Source: Liopterus haemorrhoidalis (lineage: Eukaryota; Arthropoda; Insecta; Coleoptera; Dytiscidae). Taken from it: 64,000 bases of DNA. Shown in pieces: positions 51,162 through 61,530 of the stretch. A model generated the notes under the pieces. The model was not told the DNA's origin. It worked only from the letters and a program-made list of their open reading frames with translations, and ran no database searches. Made by a program: the position numbers and the translations under genes. How positions within the stretch are numbered: the first letter of the stretch is position 1; every line of letters begins with the position of its first letter. The DNA is taken from assembly GCA_963971575.1 (NCBI GenBank), contig OZ020625.1, forward strand, positions 20,574,474-20,638,473, read 5' to 3'.

Positions 51162-51812
51162 GTGCCTAGTATCCCTCGTGCCCTCCACAGAGTGGGAGTG
51201 CATCGCAAAACCATTAATCTCGTCAGAGAAATGTATAACGGATGCTTAAACAAAATCACCTGTTGTGGACAGACTGCCGGGCACATTCCCATGACACGAG
51301 GGGTCAAACAAGACGACCCGCTGTCACCGGTATTGTTTAACCTAATTATGGACGAACTGCTCAGCTCGCTCGATCATAAGCTGGGTCTTGAGATCCAGGG
51401 ATGCCATGTGGCCGCAGTTGCTTACGCCGACGACCTGCTGATATTCGGCCCGTCCATCCGAGAGACACAAGCGACGATTGATCAGGTGCACAGCTTCCTT
51501 CATAGACGCAGGCTATCGTTAAATGTAAGGAAGTGCACCGCCTTAACCGTCGGCAGGGTGCCGAAGCAAAAGAAACTCTTCTGTGCCACCAAACCGTGTC
51601 TCAGGGCGGGCGACCACGACATTCCGGTCATCCTTCCCGATGACCAGTTTCGTTATCTTGGCCGTAATTTCGATTATACAGGGGTCGAACGCTTAACTTC
51701 TGCTTATCTTCGTAAAACACTGGACTCCTTGATACGAGCACCTTTAAAACCACAGCAGAAGTTTATTCTGCTAAGCCAGCACATCGCACCTATGACGCTG
51801 AACGATTTGTAA
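51162..51812 (+). pseudogene. family C RT palm and thumb, motif A deleted (C3)
   Basis: A 216-residue open stretch: I-P-R-A-L-H-R-V-G-V-H, T-R-G-V-K-Q-D-D-P-L-S-P-V-L-F-N-L, catalytic Y-A-D-D at 88-91, F-R-Y-L-G-R-N-F-D-Y and L-K-P-Q-Q-K-F-I-L-L. The L-D-L-K-K-A-F-D motif found in C1 just upstream is deleted, so one catalytic Asp is gone. Gly of K-Q-G-D is Asp here. TAA at 51810-51812 ends it. Confidence 0.8.
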
Positions 51813-52348
51813 TATTTTTCAATATCGAAGAAATCCTTTAAGGACTGCGTCGTCTTGCTTCGAATAGCAGCAAAAAGATTCTCCATCTGCCGAAAACACC
51901 TACTAACGCCGCCTTCTATGCAAAAGTCAGAGATGGAGGACTGGGATTGCCCAGCTTTGTCCGGACAATTCCGGTAATCCTCCTTAACAGGCTAAACCAT
52001 CTGCGGCGGTCCGAAGACCACCTATCTGCTGCCGCATTGACAAGCGCGCATGGTACGTACATTGGGCAGAAATTAGAACGTCAGTCCTCTTCGCACCCGT
52101 CCCACGAACTAATCGCTTTCTCTACGAGGAGAGAACTGGAGGGCTCCTACTCCGGCATTGGACTCCTGCAAGGAAACTCCAACAGCGTGAGCGGACATTA
52201 GATCGGCGCCCCGCCTCCCTATAGGTCAGGCAGGGATTACACCAGAGCCATCCAACTTCGCTATAATATGCTGCCGACACAGGGAATCCCATCAAACCCG
52301 GTCGAGCAGCGCCGCTGTCGTGCCGGCTGTGGAAAGTCTTGAGTCCCT

Positions 52349-52936
52349 TTGCATGAGCTCCAGGACTGCCCTTCAACCCACTGGTCTCGCATTGAACGAC
52401 ATAATTTCATCGCTAAGCGAGTGCGCGAGCAGGCCATCAAACCGGGTTTTACGGTAGACATGGAGCCCAGATTGAGGCAACCTGACGGCTCCCTCCGGAA
52501 GCCCGATCTGGTCTGGGTCAGGGATGACCAAGTGGTAATTTGCGACGTCGCAGTAAGCTGGGAAAGTAGAGCTCTTTCGTCGGTCTATAACCAGAACGAA
52601 GAATACTACGGGACCGAGGGCATGCAATACGCCATTTCCCAGGCTTACGGCACGGATAAACAAATTATTGTAGCCCCATACATCCTGGGCGCTCGTGATA
52701 CGTGGTGCGCCGAAAACAGAATCGCCGTTAGCCTTCTGGGAGTTACCAACAAAGATATTAGAAGTTCCATTACCGACGTTCTCAAGGGTGGCTGGATTAT
52801 TCACGCCGACTTTCATCGGCGTGTGTTCTCCAGAAAATCCCGAAGCCACCATCCCCTCCAATCCCGACATAAAGCAGCACTCTCCTTTACCTTACAACCT
52901 ACTCAAAGCTCCGACGGCGAAGACAACTTGTTTTAA
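52349..52936 (+). CDS. family C C-terminal segment with intact restriction-like endonuclease (C3)
   Basis: A 195-residue open stretch beginning inside the CCHC finger. Q-D-C-P-S-T-H-W-S-R-I-E-R-H-N leads into the RLE: G-S-L-R-K-P-D-L-V at residues 47-55, V-V-I-C-D-V-A-V-S-W-E at 62-72. K51-P-D53, Asp66 and Glu72 are the likely catalytic residues. The tail A-Y-G-T-D-K-Q-I-I-V, T-D-V-L-K-G-G-W-I-I-H-A-D-F-H-R-R-V-F-S runs to a natural TAA at 52934-52936. In R2 proteins this PD-(D/E)XK nuclease nicks the 28S target. It is the only uninterrupted endonuclease to a natural stop among family C copies here, although the upstream frame is broken. Confidence 0.7.
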   Translation: MHELQDCPSTHWSRIERHNFIAKRVREQAIKPGFTVDMEPRLRQPDGSLRKPDLVWVRDDQVVICDVAVSWESRALSSVYNQNEEYYGTEGMQYAISQAYGTDKQIIVAPYILGARDTWCAENRIAVSLLGVTNKDIRSSITDVLKGGWIIHADFHRRVFSRKSRSHHPLQSRHKAALSFTLQPTQSSDGEDNLF

Positions 52937-53116
52937 TTTGTTTGTGTCGTGTCCTGTGAGCGCAGTACAGTGTCCTGTGAACACATGATTTGTGTTATTG
53001 TTCGTGTTCAGTGTTTGTTTTTATTACAGTGTCCTCCGCCATGTGGCGCAGGTCTCGGTGTATTTTATATATAATGTAAAATTTGACGATGGTTAACATC
53101 GTAACCAGCAAGGATC

Positions 53117-53192
53117 CTCGTCGGACCTCATCCGACGAGACCCCTCGGCTATAAGATTAGTCAAGCAGCTGGATGTACCGCTGTTTGGCTCA
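53117..53192 (+). repeat. paired hairpins in family C 3' UTR (C3)
   Basis: CTCGTCGGA/TCCGACGAG at 53117-53125 and 53131-53139, and TTAGTCAAGCAGC/GCTGTTTGGCTCA at about 53157-53169 and 53180-53192. They match the C1 pair at 29775-29850, with two changes in the second stem that are G-T tolerant or mismatched. Confidence 0.8.
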
Positions 53193-53291
53193 TATTTTTT
53201 TTTTTTTTTTTTTTTTCGCAAGAAAGACTAACTTCGACGGCCGCCTTAACGCCGAAATGTATTATTGTGTGATCAACAATAAAGTATATAA

Positions 53292-53304
53292 TAGCCAAAT
53301 GCCT
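53292..53304 (+). other. 28S rRNA R2-target-like footprint 3' of C3
   Basis: TAGCCAAATGCCT is exactly the first 13 bases of 28S rRNA 3' of the R2 cleavage point. The following sequence is the family A 5' region. Confidence 0.75.
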
Positions 53305-53377
53305 TATGCCAACCTTGAGCTCAAACTACTCCACTACAGGGGACGTCTTCGACAGCCTGTAGTCCAATAATGGTTGG

Positions 53378-53884
53378 GTGAAGCGTTCCAGTGCCTCTCC
53401 CTTTCAAGTCCGGCTGACGCCTGCTCGTGGTGGCAATGCTGTCGTGCAGGTGGGCCCTTTGGCCACTATCTTGTCACGAAAGTCAGTCGGGCGACGGGCC
53501 TTCCATCTGGCCTTTAACGAGGGTAAACCGGGGTACTACTGCCTCTCCGGTACAATACCCACCATACAAGGCCCAAAAACCAAAGCCTCGGAGGATAACT
53601 GCGGCGACGACGGGTTCCGTCGCCGTTCACAGCATTTGGTACTCATTACGGCAAAACCAAACACGACTGGACCTAACATCCGGACTTCGGTCCGAAAACA
53701 CGTGGCGCCCCCTCTCGGGGATACTTCAAAACCACATCCCGCCCACTTCCATCAGGCGGGCGCCAAGGGAACTGCGCAATCTTCACAAGCGCGGATGCCC
53801 AAAACTAAGACTTCGACAAGTACAGCTGGCGCGCATTCTTGCGAGAAATGCGGCATGAATTACGTGCTAAAATCAAGCCTTTAA
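53378..53884 (+). pseudogene. family A N-terminus with first zinc finger (A4)
   Basis: A 168-residue open stretch without a clear ATG. It ends in P-K-T-K-T-S-T-S-T-A-G-A-H-S-C-E-K-C-G-M-N-Y-V-L-K-S-S-L before a TAA at 53882-53884. In the same frame R-H-L-K-D-C follows, then the second finger with TAG at 53927-53929. The N-terminal 100 residues are Pro/Thr/Ser-rich and match A2 only from about 53607. How much of this was originally coding is uncertain. Confidence 0.6.
53602..53625 (+). repeat. 8-bp perfect hairpin in the family A leader
   Basis: CGGCGACG (53602-53609) and CGTCGCCG (53618-53625) flank an 8-nt spacer. The C-A2 junction at 10486-10487 falls within this hairpin, so A2 keeps only its right part. 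A UUCG-capped stem CGGAC-TTCG-GTCCG lies at 53681-53694. Confidence 0.75.
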
Positions 53885-54461
53885 CGACACCTGAAGGATT
53901 GCGGAACTCGTGACAGAGATAGGTGCTAGTTCTGTAAATTGAGCTTCCCATCGTTCGCGTCCTTGCGTCAGCACGAGCGCCGGGCACACACGGAGCTCTA
54001 CAATAAAAAATAGCGGGAAAACTGCCTTCCTCCGAATCTGAGATCATGTCACAGATTGCGACTTACGAGGCCTCGTGCCTAAACAAGAAGTTATGGTTTG
54101 CCAAAATGGGCAGAACGAACGGTCTGACCACACGAAAAGCCAAAATACAAGCCCGTATTTGAAAGAGCGCACCGTGAACGAGCCACCGCAAGCCGAAACC
54201 TATTAACTACCGGCCTTGCAATCATCTCCCACGGTGCAATCAGAAATACAACTGAGAAGGATAGACCTTCGGCTTGTCGGGCCCCCAATGCGAACTCGAA
54301 CGTGCTCATCACGTCGCCTGGTAAGATGTCCTACGCTCAGGAGGCCAAGCTATCTCCCCAACATCTTACAGAACTGAGCACGCCGGAAGCCCCCGCAGGA
54401 CCAAAGCGGCCTGTCATTATTTTGATTTATGACACCGATTCTGATCCTTGGCGCCGCCTTC

Positions 54462-54484
54462 TTTAGGGAATCCTTTTCCCTAAA
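54462..54484 (+). repeat. 9-bp perfect inverted repeat unique to A4
   Basis: TTTAGGGAA (54462-54470) and TTCCCTAAA (54476-54484) with a 5-bp spacer. A2 reads TTTAGGGAAAAGGAAAGTG at the same place, so the right arm looks like an inverted copy of the left, made by local template switching. Confidence 0.85.
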
Positions 54485-54486
54485 AA

Positions 54487-54897
54487 GTGTCCTTCTCCCC
54501 GCAAAACCTGCCGTTAGCTGTCCGTCACAAATCCAACAACGGAGGTATGGCCACTCCATCAGGCCAGGCCCTTCCCCGCCTCACGGGGAAAAGGCCCAGA
54601 TCGTCCCCTACTGGGTGCACGCCCTCGCTAGAAAGGCGTGCTGAACCACGTAGGTCCGACATGTCACCTCCGACCAAGGTACATTTGGTCGACTCAGCGA
54701 AGTATCCCCCGGGTCTTCTAAGGAGGTCTCCACCGGTTCGAACCTCGGACGATAACTCGCCACGAAGGCAAAGGGAAGCTGGCAAGGCTACAACTAGAAT
54801 GCGGCAGCCTGTCGTCGACGCGGTGTCCCCAGACGTTTCCCGATCCCAACAGGTCCTCGGACCACGTTGCGACGGATACAATTCGGAGTGGTGCTGA
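54487..54897 (+). pseudogene. family A Pro/Ser/Arg-rich linker (A4)
   Basis: A 136-residue open stretch matching the A1-A3 linkers (L-P-L-A-V-R-H-K-S-N-N, K-R-P-R-S-S-P-T-G-C, S-P-R-R-Q-R-E-A-G). No domain is recognised. Small deletions near 54850 end the frame. Confidence 0.55.
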
Positions 54898-55174
54898 AGG
54901 AAGCACCTAGCGCAATTCCAACAGCGAAGTACACCGTCGAGACTTCGGAAGCCAGCCCTGCGATCATAACCGCCTTGAGCAATGCCGAGCAATATGCCGA
55001 CCAGAAAACAATTGGCAAGAAGTGCCAGGACCTATAACACTCCAAGCGATCAGCACTGGCACAGAAAATACTCGATGGGAAGCCAATAATGGAGGAAGAG
55101 ATCCTGCCCGAGTTGGATGACGTGGACACACTGTTAGCCTATTCGAATGTGGGTCGATCAGGGACGATGCACCT

Positions 55175-56110
55175 GTGGATGACACTACCGGTCCACACAA
55201 GTTTCACACGCCGGTTACGGCCGACGACGTTCGGACCGGTCTTCAGAACTGGAAACACCCCGCTCCTGGCCCTGAAGACGTTATGACGTCTCAGGTCAGC
55301 CATTGTTCTCCGGACTGTTGGCTGTCCTTTTCAACGCCGTGCTGTGTCGGTGCATGACATCCACACAGTGGAAGCAGTAAAGAACCATCCTACTGCCGAA
55401 AGAACGCGATCTTTTGCAGGCATCTAACTGGCGGCCCATTACCATCGGATCAGCGGTGCAGCGCCTGCTGCACCGGATTGGCCAGGCGCATCGCGGCTGC
55501 GGTGCACCTTCACCATCATCAACGGGGCTTTCGTGAATTGGACAGTACAATTGCCAACACACTTATCCTGGACCAGTACATCCGGTCCCGGAAATTGGTT
55601 GGCAAGGCGTACAACGTTGTGACACTGGATGTGAGAAAGGCTTTCGATACGGTCCCTCACAATTCGGTCTCGCGCGCTTAGGAGAGAATGGGGATAGACG
55701 CAAAGAAAATCGAGTACATTTCGGACGCACTCGATGCCCACACGACCATCAGCGTGGGTAAAGGCAGGACGGGGCGCATCAACTTTGAAAGGGGTGTGAA
55801 GCAGGGAGACTCGCTGAGCCCCCTGCTAATCAACCTCGTTGGCGACGTGCTTGTTTGCAAGCTCAATGGCCGAGGACAAGGTGGTACGGTTGCGCCAGGA
55901 GAGCGTGTTGCATGCATTGCTTTTGCGGATGACGTGGTTATCTTGGAGGACAAAGAGTTAGAGATGGCGACATCTCTGTCAATAGTATCTGACTTCTTTG
56001 CGGCAAGGGGAATGGAGCTAAATCTAACCAAGTGCGTAGCCGTAGCGGCTGCCACGTATGCGGGCAAGTCCGTGTCTCGCACGAGCTCCATCTTCAGGCA
56101 GATGCCGTAG
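55175..56110 (+). pseudogene. family A reverse transcriptase (A4)
   Basis: This includes the segment deleted in A1 and A3: T-A-D-D-V-R-T-G-L-Q-N-W-K-H-P-A-P-G-P-E near 55217-55275. Then N-W-R-P-I-T-I-G-S near 55426, F-R-E-L-D-S-T-I-A near 55531, motif A L-D-V-R-K-A-F-D-T-V-P-H with GAT at 55628-55630, R-G-V-K-Q-G-D-S-L-S-P-L-L near 55790-55830 and F-A-D-D-V-V-I-L near 55921. The stretch 55688-56110 is open through the palm. Stops at 55679 and frameshifts near 55330 and 56100 inactivate it. Confidence 0.8.
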
Positions 56111-56722
56111 AAGAGCTGCGACTGAACTCCAGACGTTCCGATACCTTGGACACCAATTCTCGGTATCCGGAGCGGCCAGACCGACAGTCTACAACCTGTC
56201 GCGATGGCTAACCGCGTTAATGCGCGCGCCTCTGAAGCCTGACCAGAAGTACCACATACTAGGGACGTATTTGCTGCCACGCCTGTACTACGGTCTTCAA
56301 TCCCCGGCCTTGACAATGAGCGTACTGACTGAGTGTGAAAGATTCGTTCGGAAGTCGATCAAGAAAATCCTGCACCTCAGCGTACATTCAAATCAAATTC
56401 AAATTCAAAAATCTCTTTATTTACAAAAATACAAAAAATACAAAAATGAAATATTCATAAATTAGAGACTAGCCCCAACACTTATACAGTTATAACAATA
56501 TTAAATTTTATAATAAAGGGCGAAACACCACTTATACCCAAGTTGGTATGTGTGTGGTATCTGTTTATATTCACTTACACCATTAAAGTTAAAAGAATTG
56601 AGAGAGAATATACAGGATCTTTCAAATAATTGGTAACAATTATATAAATAATTTAGTTTTACATAATTTTAACGAGAGAGGAAAAAAAACTATTTATTGA
56701 GGGGTACTACACAAAATTTAAC

Positions 56723-58257
56723 TCAGATGTTAAATAAATTATTTAAGTCAAGGGTTGTTAATTTCTTAATCCAAATTTTTGCTTGCTTTATGAACGGCTT
56801 CCCAGTTATATTTAAGTTAATCTTGTATTTGGTGAAATATGTTTTTAAATTGTTGTAAATTTTGGGCCGAAAGTAGGTAAAACACCTCTGTCCAATTACT
56901 TTGTTTGTTCTACAAAGTAGGGCCTGACCAGAATTTCTAGTGTTATGCTCATGTGAAATTAATTCAATAGGATATTGAGTTATATATGAGTTTTTATTAT
57001 AATATTTTATAATTGATAATATATATAATTGTCTAATACTCATGATATCTGTTTCGGAAAATAATTTATCAGAAGAATATAGAAGTGGTTTATTAAATAT
57101 AATTTTAAGAATTATTTTCTGGGTTGTTGAGAGTCGTTTCAAATGACAATTTGCTACACCACCCCATCCAATTAAGCCATAAGTAATAATAGATTGAGCT
57201 AGAGAATAATAAAAAGTTAGTAGCATTTTAATTGGCATATATTCCCGGAGTTTTTTAAAAATAAAAATAGTTTTTCTTAAACGATTTGTTAGGCTCTGTG
57301 TTTGAGTATCCCATTTTAGATGACAATCAATATATATTCCCAGATATTTAATTGAGTGTGTCTTATATATATATATTCGTCACAGGTACATCCAGATACG
57401 TCAAAGAAATCATTTTTGTGTATTTTGATATGATCGTAATTAGGCTGCGTTGCTTTATTGCAACTAAATGGGATAAAAAAAGACTTCTTATGATTTAGAG
57501 ATAGAATGTTCGAATCCAACCAGTTTTTTACTATTTTTAGATCTTTTTCGGCCATATCTCTACACATTTTCCATGTTGGGGCTTCTATAAACATAACTGT
57601 ATCATCGGCATATGATAAGAGTTTACTGTTTAAGTTTTTCTGTCTTAGTAGATCATTTATGTATAATAGGAATAGGGTAGGGCCTAAGACACCACCTTGA
57701 GGTATACCACAATTAACAGACAATGATTCACTAATAGAGTTTTTTATTTTTACGGTTTGTACCCTGTTTGTCAGGTAGCTTTTAAATAACTGATACCCAA
57801 TTCCTCTAATACCATATTTTAGTAATTTCTTCAAGAGTATTGCATGATTCACGGTATCAAATGCCTTTGACAGATCAAGAAATATGGCTAGGCATGGTCT
57901 GGACAAATCTAAGCAGCTGTAAATATTTTTGATGAGCAATGATATTGCATCTTCGGTACATTTATTTTTCATAAAACCGAATTGATTGCTTGATATGATA
58001 TTATTCAGTTCTAAAAAGGATACTAAACGGTTCTTAACTGGTTTTTCCAATATCTTAGAAATACAAGAAATTATACATATGGGTCTATAGTTGTTTAATT
58101 CTGTTTTAGGTCCATTTTTATGAACTGGATGTACCTGAGCAGCTTTTAATTTGTCAGGAAAGTGGCCTGATAGAAAGCAGTCATTAAATATTTTACATAG
58201 AGGAATTGATAATAATCGATTAAGAATATCGTTTCCTGGGCTCGTAATTGTTTTCAT
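56723..58257 (-). pseudogene. LINE K ORF2 reverse transcriptase
   Basis: 58257-57316 holds S-P-G-N-D, N-N-Y-R-P-I-C-I-I-S, Q-F-G-F-M-K-N-K-C-T-E-D-A, motif A F-L-D-L-S-K-A-F-D-T-V-N-H (Asp128), G-I-P-Q-G-G-V-L-G-P-T-L-F and the catalytic Y-A-D-D-T at 216-220. A frameshift in a TA repeat near 57365 separates it from the C-terminal piece 57238-56723 (S-I-I-T-Y-G-L-I-G-W-G-G, H-N-T-R-N-S-G), which ends at a natural stop. Two frameshifts are the only visible defects of ORF2. Confidence 0.87.
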
Positions 58258-58334
58258 TTTTGATATTATATTTTCTATTTCATTTGGAGTGCAAGGATTT
58301 ATGAAAAATGAGTTTTGGTTAATATTAATATCAT

Positions 58335-59705
58335 TTAAAAATGATCTTGTTGCGCACTGACAGGTGTAATTTTTTGTGCTAAAGTATTGCCAATATTTAC
58401 AAAAAAGTCGTTGAATTTGTTTAAAATATCATGTTCATTTTTTATTTTAATTCCGTTTAGTGTTATTTCTTTGATAGCATTTTTTACTTTTGTTTTATTT
58501 AGCGACTCATTTGCAACCTGCCACATTTTTTTAGGATTATTCTGTGCATGATCTATAGATTTTTTGAAATACTGAATTTTTAGAATTTTTATTAAGCTAG
58601 GAATAGTTTTTTTATAGTTTTTGTAAGTTTCTTTAATATTGTTATTGTTTAGGTTTAATTTAATTTGTTTGTTTAAAGAATCTCTTATGTTAATAGATTT
58701 AATCAAGCCGTTTGTGACCCAGGGTTTACGCTTGCGTTGGCTGAATTTAGTACTCTTAACAAAAGTACATTTTTCGATTTCAGAGTCTATTTTCGACAAA
58801 AATTTATCCAATATGTTATTTATATTATCACTAGTTATAATTGTAGACCAGTTAGTGTTATTAAGCGTATGTGTTAATTTATTGTAATTTATTATTTTTC
58901 TAGTAAAATTTTTTGATCCGTTAGTTTCGTTATCGTTATTTTTAATGATAGTTTGTAAGTACACTGGGTTATGATCCGTGATTTTTGATTGCAAGACGAT
59001 AGGAAATATGTTTGAATTAATAAAATTGCTTTTGAGAAATATATGATCTAAACAAGTTTTATCGTGTGTTGGGACATTAATACAAGAGCGGAAACCGTAC
59101 TTGTTCAACATCTCAGTATAATCTTGAGCAGCTGCGTATGAGGTGTTCAAAATATCTATATTAATATCACCAATTAGGATTTCTGTGGGGTTTTTGCAGT
59201 ATTTAAGGATATACTGGTCAAGAATATCAGTGAATTGTACATTGCATAAAGGGGGTGGTTTATAAATACCTGTTATTCCAATTTCATGAGAGTCAACTTT
59301 TATATCTACTCTTATCCAATTGTAATTATGATCTATGTTACTCTCAATAATTTCCACAGAATGAGAAAGTGTATCTTTTACAAATATAAGTACTCCATCA
59401 TTCTGATTAAAATTACTACTATTATAATAAGTGGAATAGCCCTTTATCACAAAATATTCATAGCTAGGTAAGTTCCATGTCTCTGACAAAACCACAACAT
59501 CAATGTTATTATCAATTTCACCTAGAAATATATCTAGTTCATCAAAGTTTTTAGATGCGCTTCGAATATTTGTATGTATGATATTAAAAATATTTGTATT
59601 TTCTGAAATTATTTTATTAAGTGATGATATGTTATTGATAGTTGTAGTTTTGACATTTTCCAGTTCCAGGCAGTCTAAGTAGTTGTACAAATTTGACCTG
59701 TTCAT
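58335..59705 (-). pseudogene. LINE K ORF2 N-terminus: AP endonuclease
   Basis: A 456-residue open stretch from an ATG at 59705. Endonuclease motifs are H-T-N-I-R-S (about residue 44), L-S-E-T-W (72-76), G-I-Y-K-P-P-P, L-I-G-D-I-N-I-D, L-D-H-I-F and T-D-H-N-P-V, so all catalytic residues of an APE-type nuclease are visible. A connector with R-K-P-W-V-T-N-G-L-I-K-S-I and Y-K-K-T-I-P-S follows. The frame stops at Q-D-H-F just before the RT because of a frameshift near 58360. Confidence 0.88.
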
Positions 59706-59764
59706 GACTGGTTGATATTAATATATACCTATACCTTACTATATACTAAAACAATCAGGGATGC

Positions 59765-60703
59765 CTACAACGTTGTCATCTTTCTGGCGATGTCATTTTC
59801 GTTCATGATTCTCATAATAGGGGAATCTTCAGATCTTCTTACTAGTAGCTTATTGTTCCTGAACCAGACAAATTTGAAGCCAGCTGCACGTTGCTGTATT
59901 TTAGCTAGCCTGATTAGGTTTTTATTGTAAGTTGTTAGGTGCTCATTTATGTATATTTTGGTGCCGATTGCCGTCCCATTGATGTTTGCGTTTGCCGTAA
60001 TTAAAAATCTTTTATTGACAAGCTGATCTCGGGTAGTTCTTGTAGTGAATTGGGCAACAATAGGTCGTGGGCCGTTATTTTTCTGCGTATAGAGACGATG
60101 GGCTATGTCTATATCATCTTTCGTAATATCCAAATGAAGTTCCTGAGCGATCTTTGCTACGACAGCCTTGCAGTCCTCGCCTGTTTGTTCTAGTACCCCT
60201 GTAATTTCTATATTTTTGTTGCGGGTGTATTGTTCTAGGGTTTCTAGTTTTTCAGACAAGTTCGCAATGGTTTTATCCTTATCAATATTTTGCTTTTCTA
60301 AGGTTTGTATTTTTCCCATCTGGATGTTAACGATTTTAGTTTGTTCATCCAATTTCTTTAGAAAAGTATCATATTGATTAGAGAGGAACGCAACTGAAGT
60401 TGATAAAGTTTCTATTTGCGTTTTTATTGGTTCAAGTCCTTCAATTTTGGCGGTAATGGTCTGCAACATTTTTTTAAATTCAATATAATCGGCTGAGACT
60501 TCATTGCTTGATCCGGTCCGTAATCTTGTTTCTGGGGCTCCGGAACAAGCAATGCATTTCCAGATCTTCTTGTTTTTTAATAATTTATTATAGCTTGTTT
60601 CAGGGATAGAACATTCGAAGTGGAAATGTTTAGTACAATCACCGCATGTAGCACAGTCTTCAGTAAATATTTTGTTGCCACATCTTGTACATAACTTAGC
60701 CAT
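59765..60703 (-). CDS. LINE K ORF1: PHD finger, coiled coil and RRM-like protein
   Basis: An intact 312-residue frame from an ATG (60703) to a stop at 59765. Residues 5-53 form a PHD-type C4HC3 finger (C5, C8, C20, C23, H28, C31, C50, C53). Residues about 70-160 are heptad-rich and likely a coiled coil for trimerisation. Residues about 165-300 (N-K-N-I-E-I-T-G-V, D-I-A-H-R-L, R-P-I-V-A-Q-F-T) resemble the RRM/C-terminal nucleic-acid-binding region of LINE ORF1 proteins. It would package element RNA. It ends about 60 bp upstream of the ORF2 ATG. Confidence 0.85.
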   Translation of the reverse strand: MAKLCTRCGNKIFTEDCATCGDCTKHFHFECSIPETSYNKLLKNKKIWKCIACSGAPETRLRTGSSNEVSADYIEFKKMLQTITAKIEGLEPIKTQIETLSTSVAFLSNQYDTFLKKLDEQTKIVNIQMGKIQTLEKQNIDKDKTIANLSEKLETLEQYTRNKNIEITGVLEQTGEDCKAVVAKIAQELHLDITKDDIDIAHRLYTQKNNGPRPIVAQFTTRTTRDQLVNKRFLITANANINGTAIGTKIYINEHLTTYNKNLIRLAKIQQRAAGFKFVWFRNNKLLVRRSEDSPIMRIMNENDIARKMTTL

Positions 60704-61179
60704 TTTATTATAAGTATTATAGTTAAGTTAATTATTATTTTAATGTTATTTAATCTGGATTTTATTTAAAAGAAACTAGTATATCTTCAATTATATTGAA
60801 TTAAATTATTTATATATAGAACTACTAGTGCCACCTATCTGAGCCATACATGACTAAGATTAGTTGAAACTTGTATGTTGGTATTCCAGCGTTCAAGACA
60901 TTCAATTGCACATATGTTAATTGATATTTTGGCTCGAAAATTCAAGGTCAACAAAAAATAATTAGATTTATTTAAAACGTACTTTAGTTAATATTAATAT
61001 ACCATTTAATAATTTTTGTTATAAAAAAGTACTTGCGGTTACTTCCACTCTCACTGTACTACTTTTTATAAATTTTAAGAAGATTTTTATATCATTATTT
61101 TTAAATATATCTGGAGCGAAGAAAAAATAGGGTTAGATGCATTTAAACGAAATACTCGAAAAAAAAATCATATCAACAT

Positions 61180-61530
61180 ACACCGAACCAATTCCTGCAC
61201 GCGAAGGTCCGCGATGGTGGTTTGGGCTTGCCATCCTTCGCATCGTTCTCGATAGGATCCGATATTCTAGTGAGGCCGACCAAACCATAGCGAGAATCAT
61301 AGGCGAACAGCCAACCACGGGTTGTATCACCAGACTCACACGGGTGTGCCCTACGGGCGCGCCTGCCGCCTTTAGGCGAAAGGAAATCGCGACCAAGGCC
61401 TTTTCCAACGGCCTTGAAAGTGCAGAGGAAAATATAGCGAGCCGATCGTGGATGGAGGTGCTGGACTGGGACCCCGAGGGGCTGGACTGGGAACGACTTC
61501 GTCAGGGCAGTGCAACTTCGCACGAATAAC
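61180..61530 (+). pseudogene. family A thumb/connector after LINE K (A4)
   Basis: Family A resumes with H-T-E-P-I-P-A-like sequence equivalent to A2 13227 onward, with a short deletion near 61235 (L-P-Y-L-R-H-A missing). I-L-D-R-I-R-Y-S-S-E-A-D-Q and A-F-R-R-K-E-I-A-T-K-A-F match A2. A 24-bp partial duplication around CTGGACTGGGA (61460-61493) is unique to A4. Confidence 0.65.

Larger units (their letters stand above)
49942..53291 (+). mobile_element. R2-clade retrotransposon, family C, copy C3
   Basis: Family C from the second zinc finger to the 3' end. Relative to C1 it lacks finger 1, about 430 bp before and around 51115, and the motif A segment of the RT near 51162. The palm, thumb, CCHC and a fully open RLE remain. 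The 3' UTR has both conserved hairpins and an expanded T tract (53195-53217). It ends at a 28S-like footprint (53292). Confidence 0.85.
56388..61175 (-). mobile_element. near-complete CR1/Jockey-like LINE K inserted in A4
   Basis: A 4.8-kb minus-strand LINE flanked by ACAT (56384-56387 and 61176-61179) within family A, whose thumb sequence is continuous if K is removed. It has an intact 312-residue ORF1, an ORF2 with AP endonuclease and RT in three frames separated by two frameshifts, and a 3' tail of TTTGAA-like repeats (minus-strand reading of 56388-56408). It is the youngest-looking element in the window. The PHD-finger ORF1 and RT motifs fit the CR1/L2/Jockey group. Confidence 0.88.

Noticed and set aside
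52349..52936. A domesticated host endonuclease
   Set aside because: The frame begins inside the CCHC finger without a start codon and sits in a family C element with its 3' UTR and 28S footprint. Selection has not been shown, so it is kept as element sequence.
55678..56316. Minus-strand open stretch of 212 residues across the family A RT
   Set aside because: It is opposite a clear RT with F-A-D-D and is repeated antisense to every A copy (for example 12684-13151); it has no protein signature.
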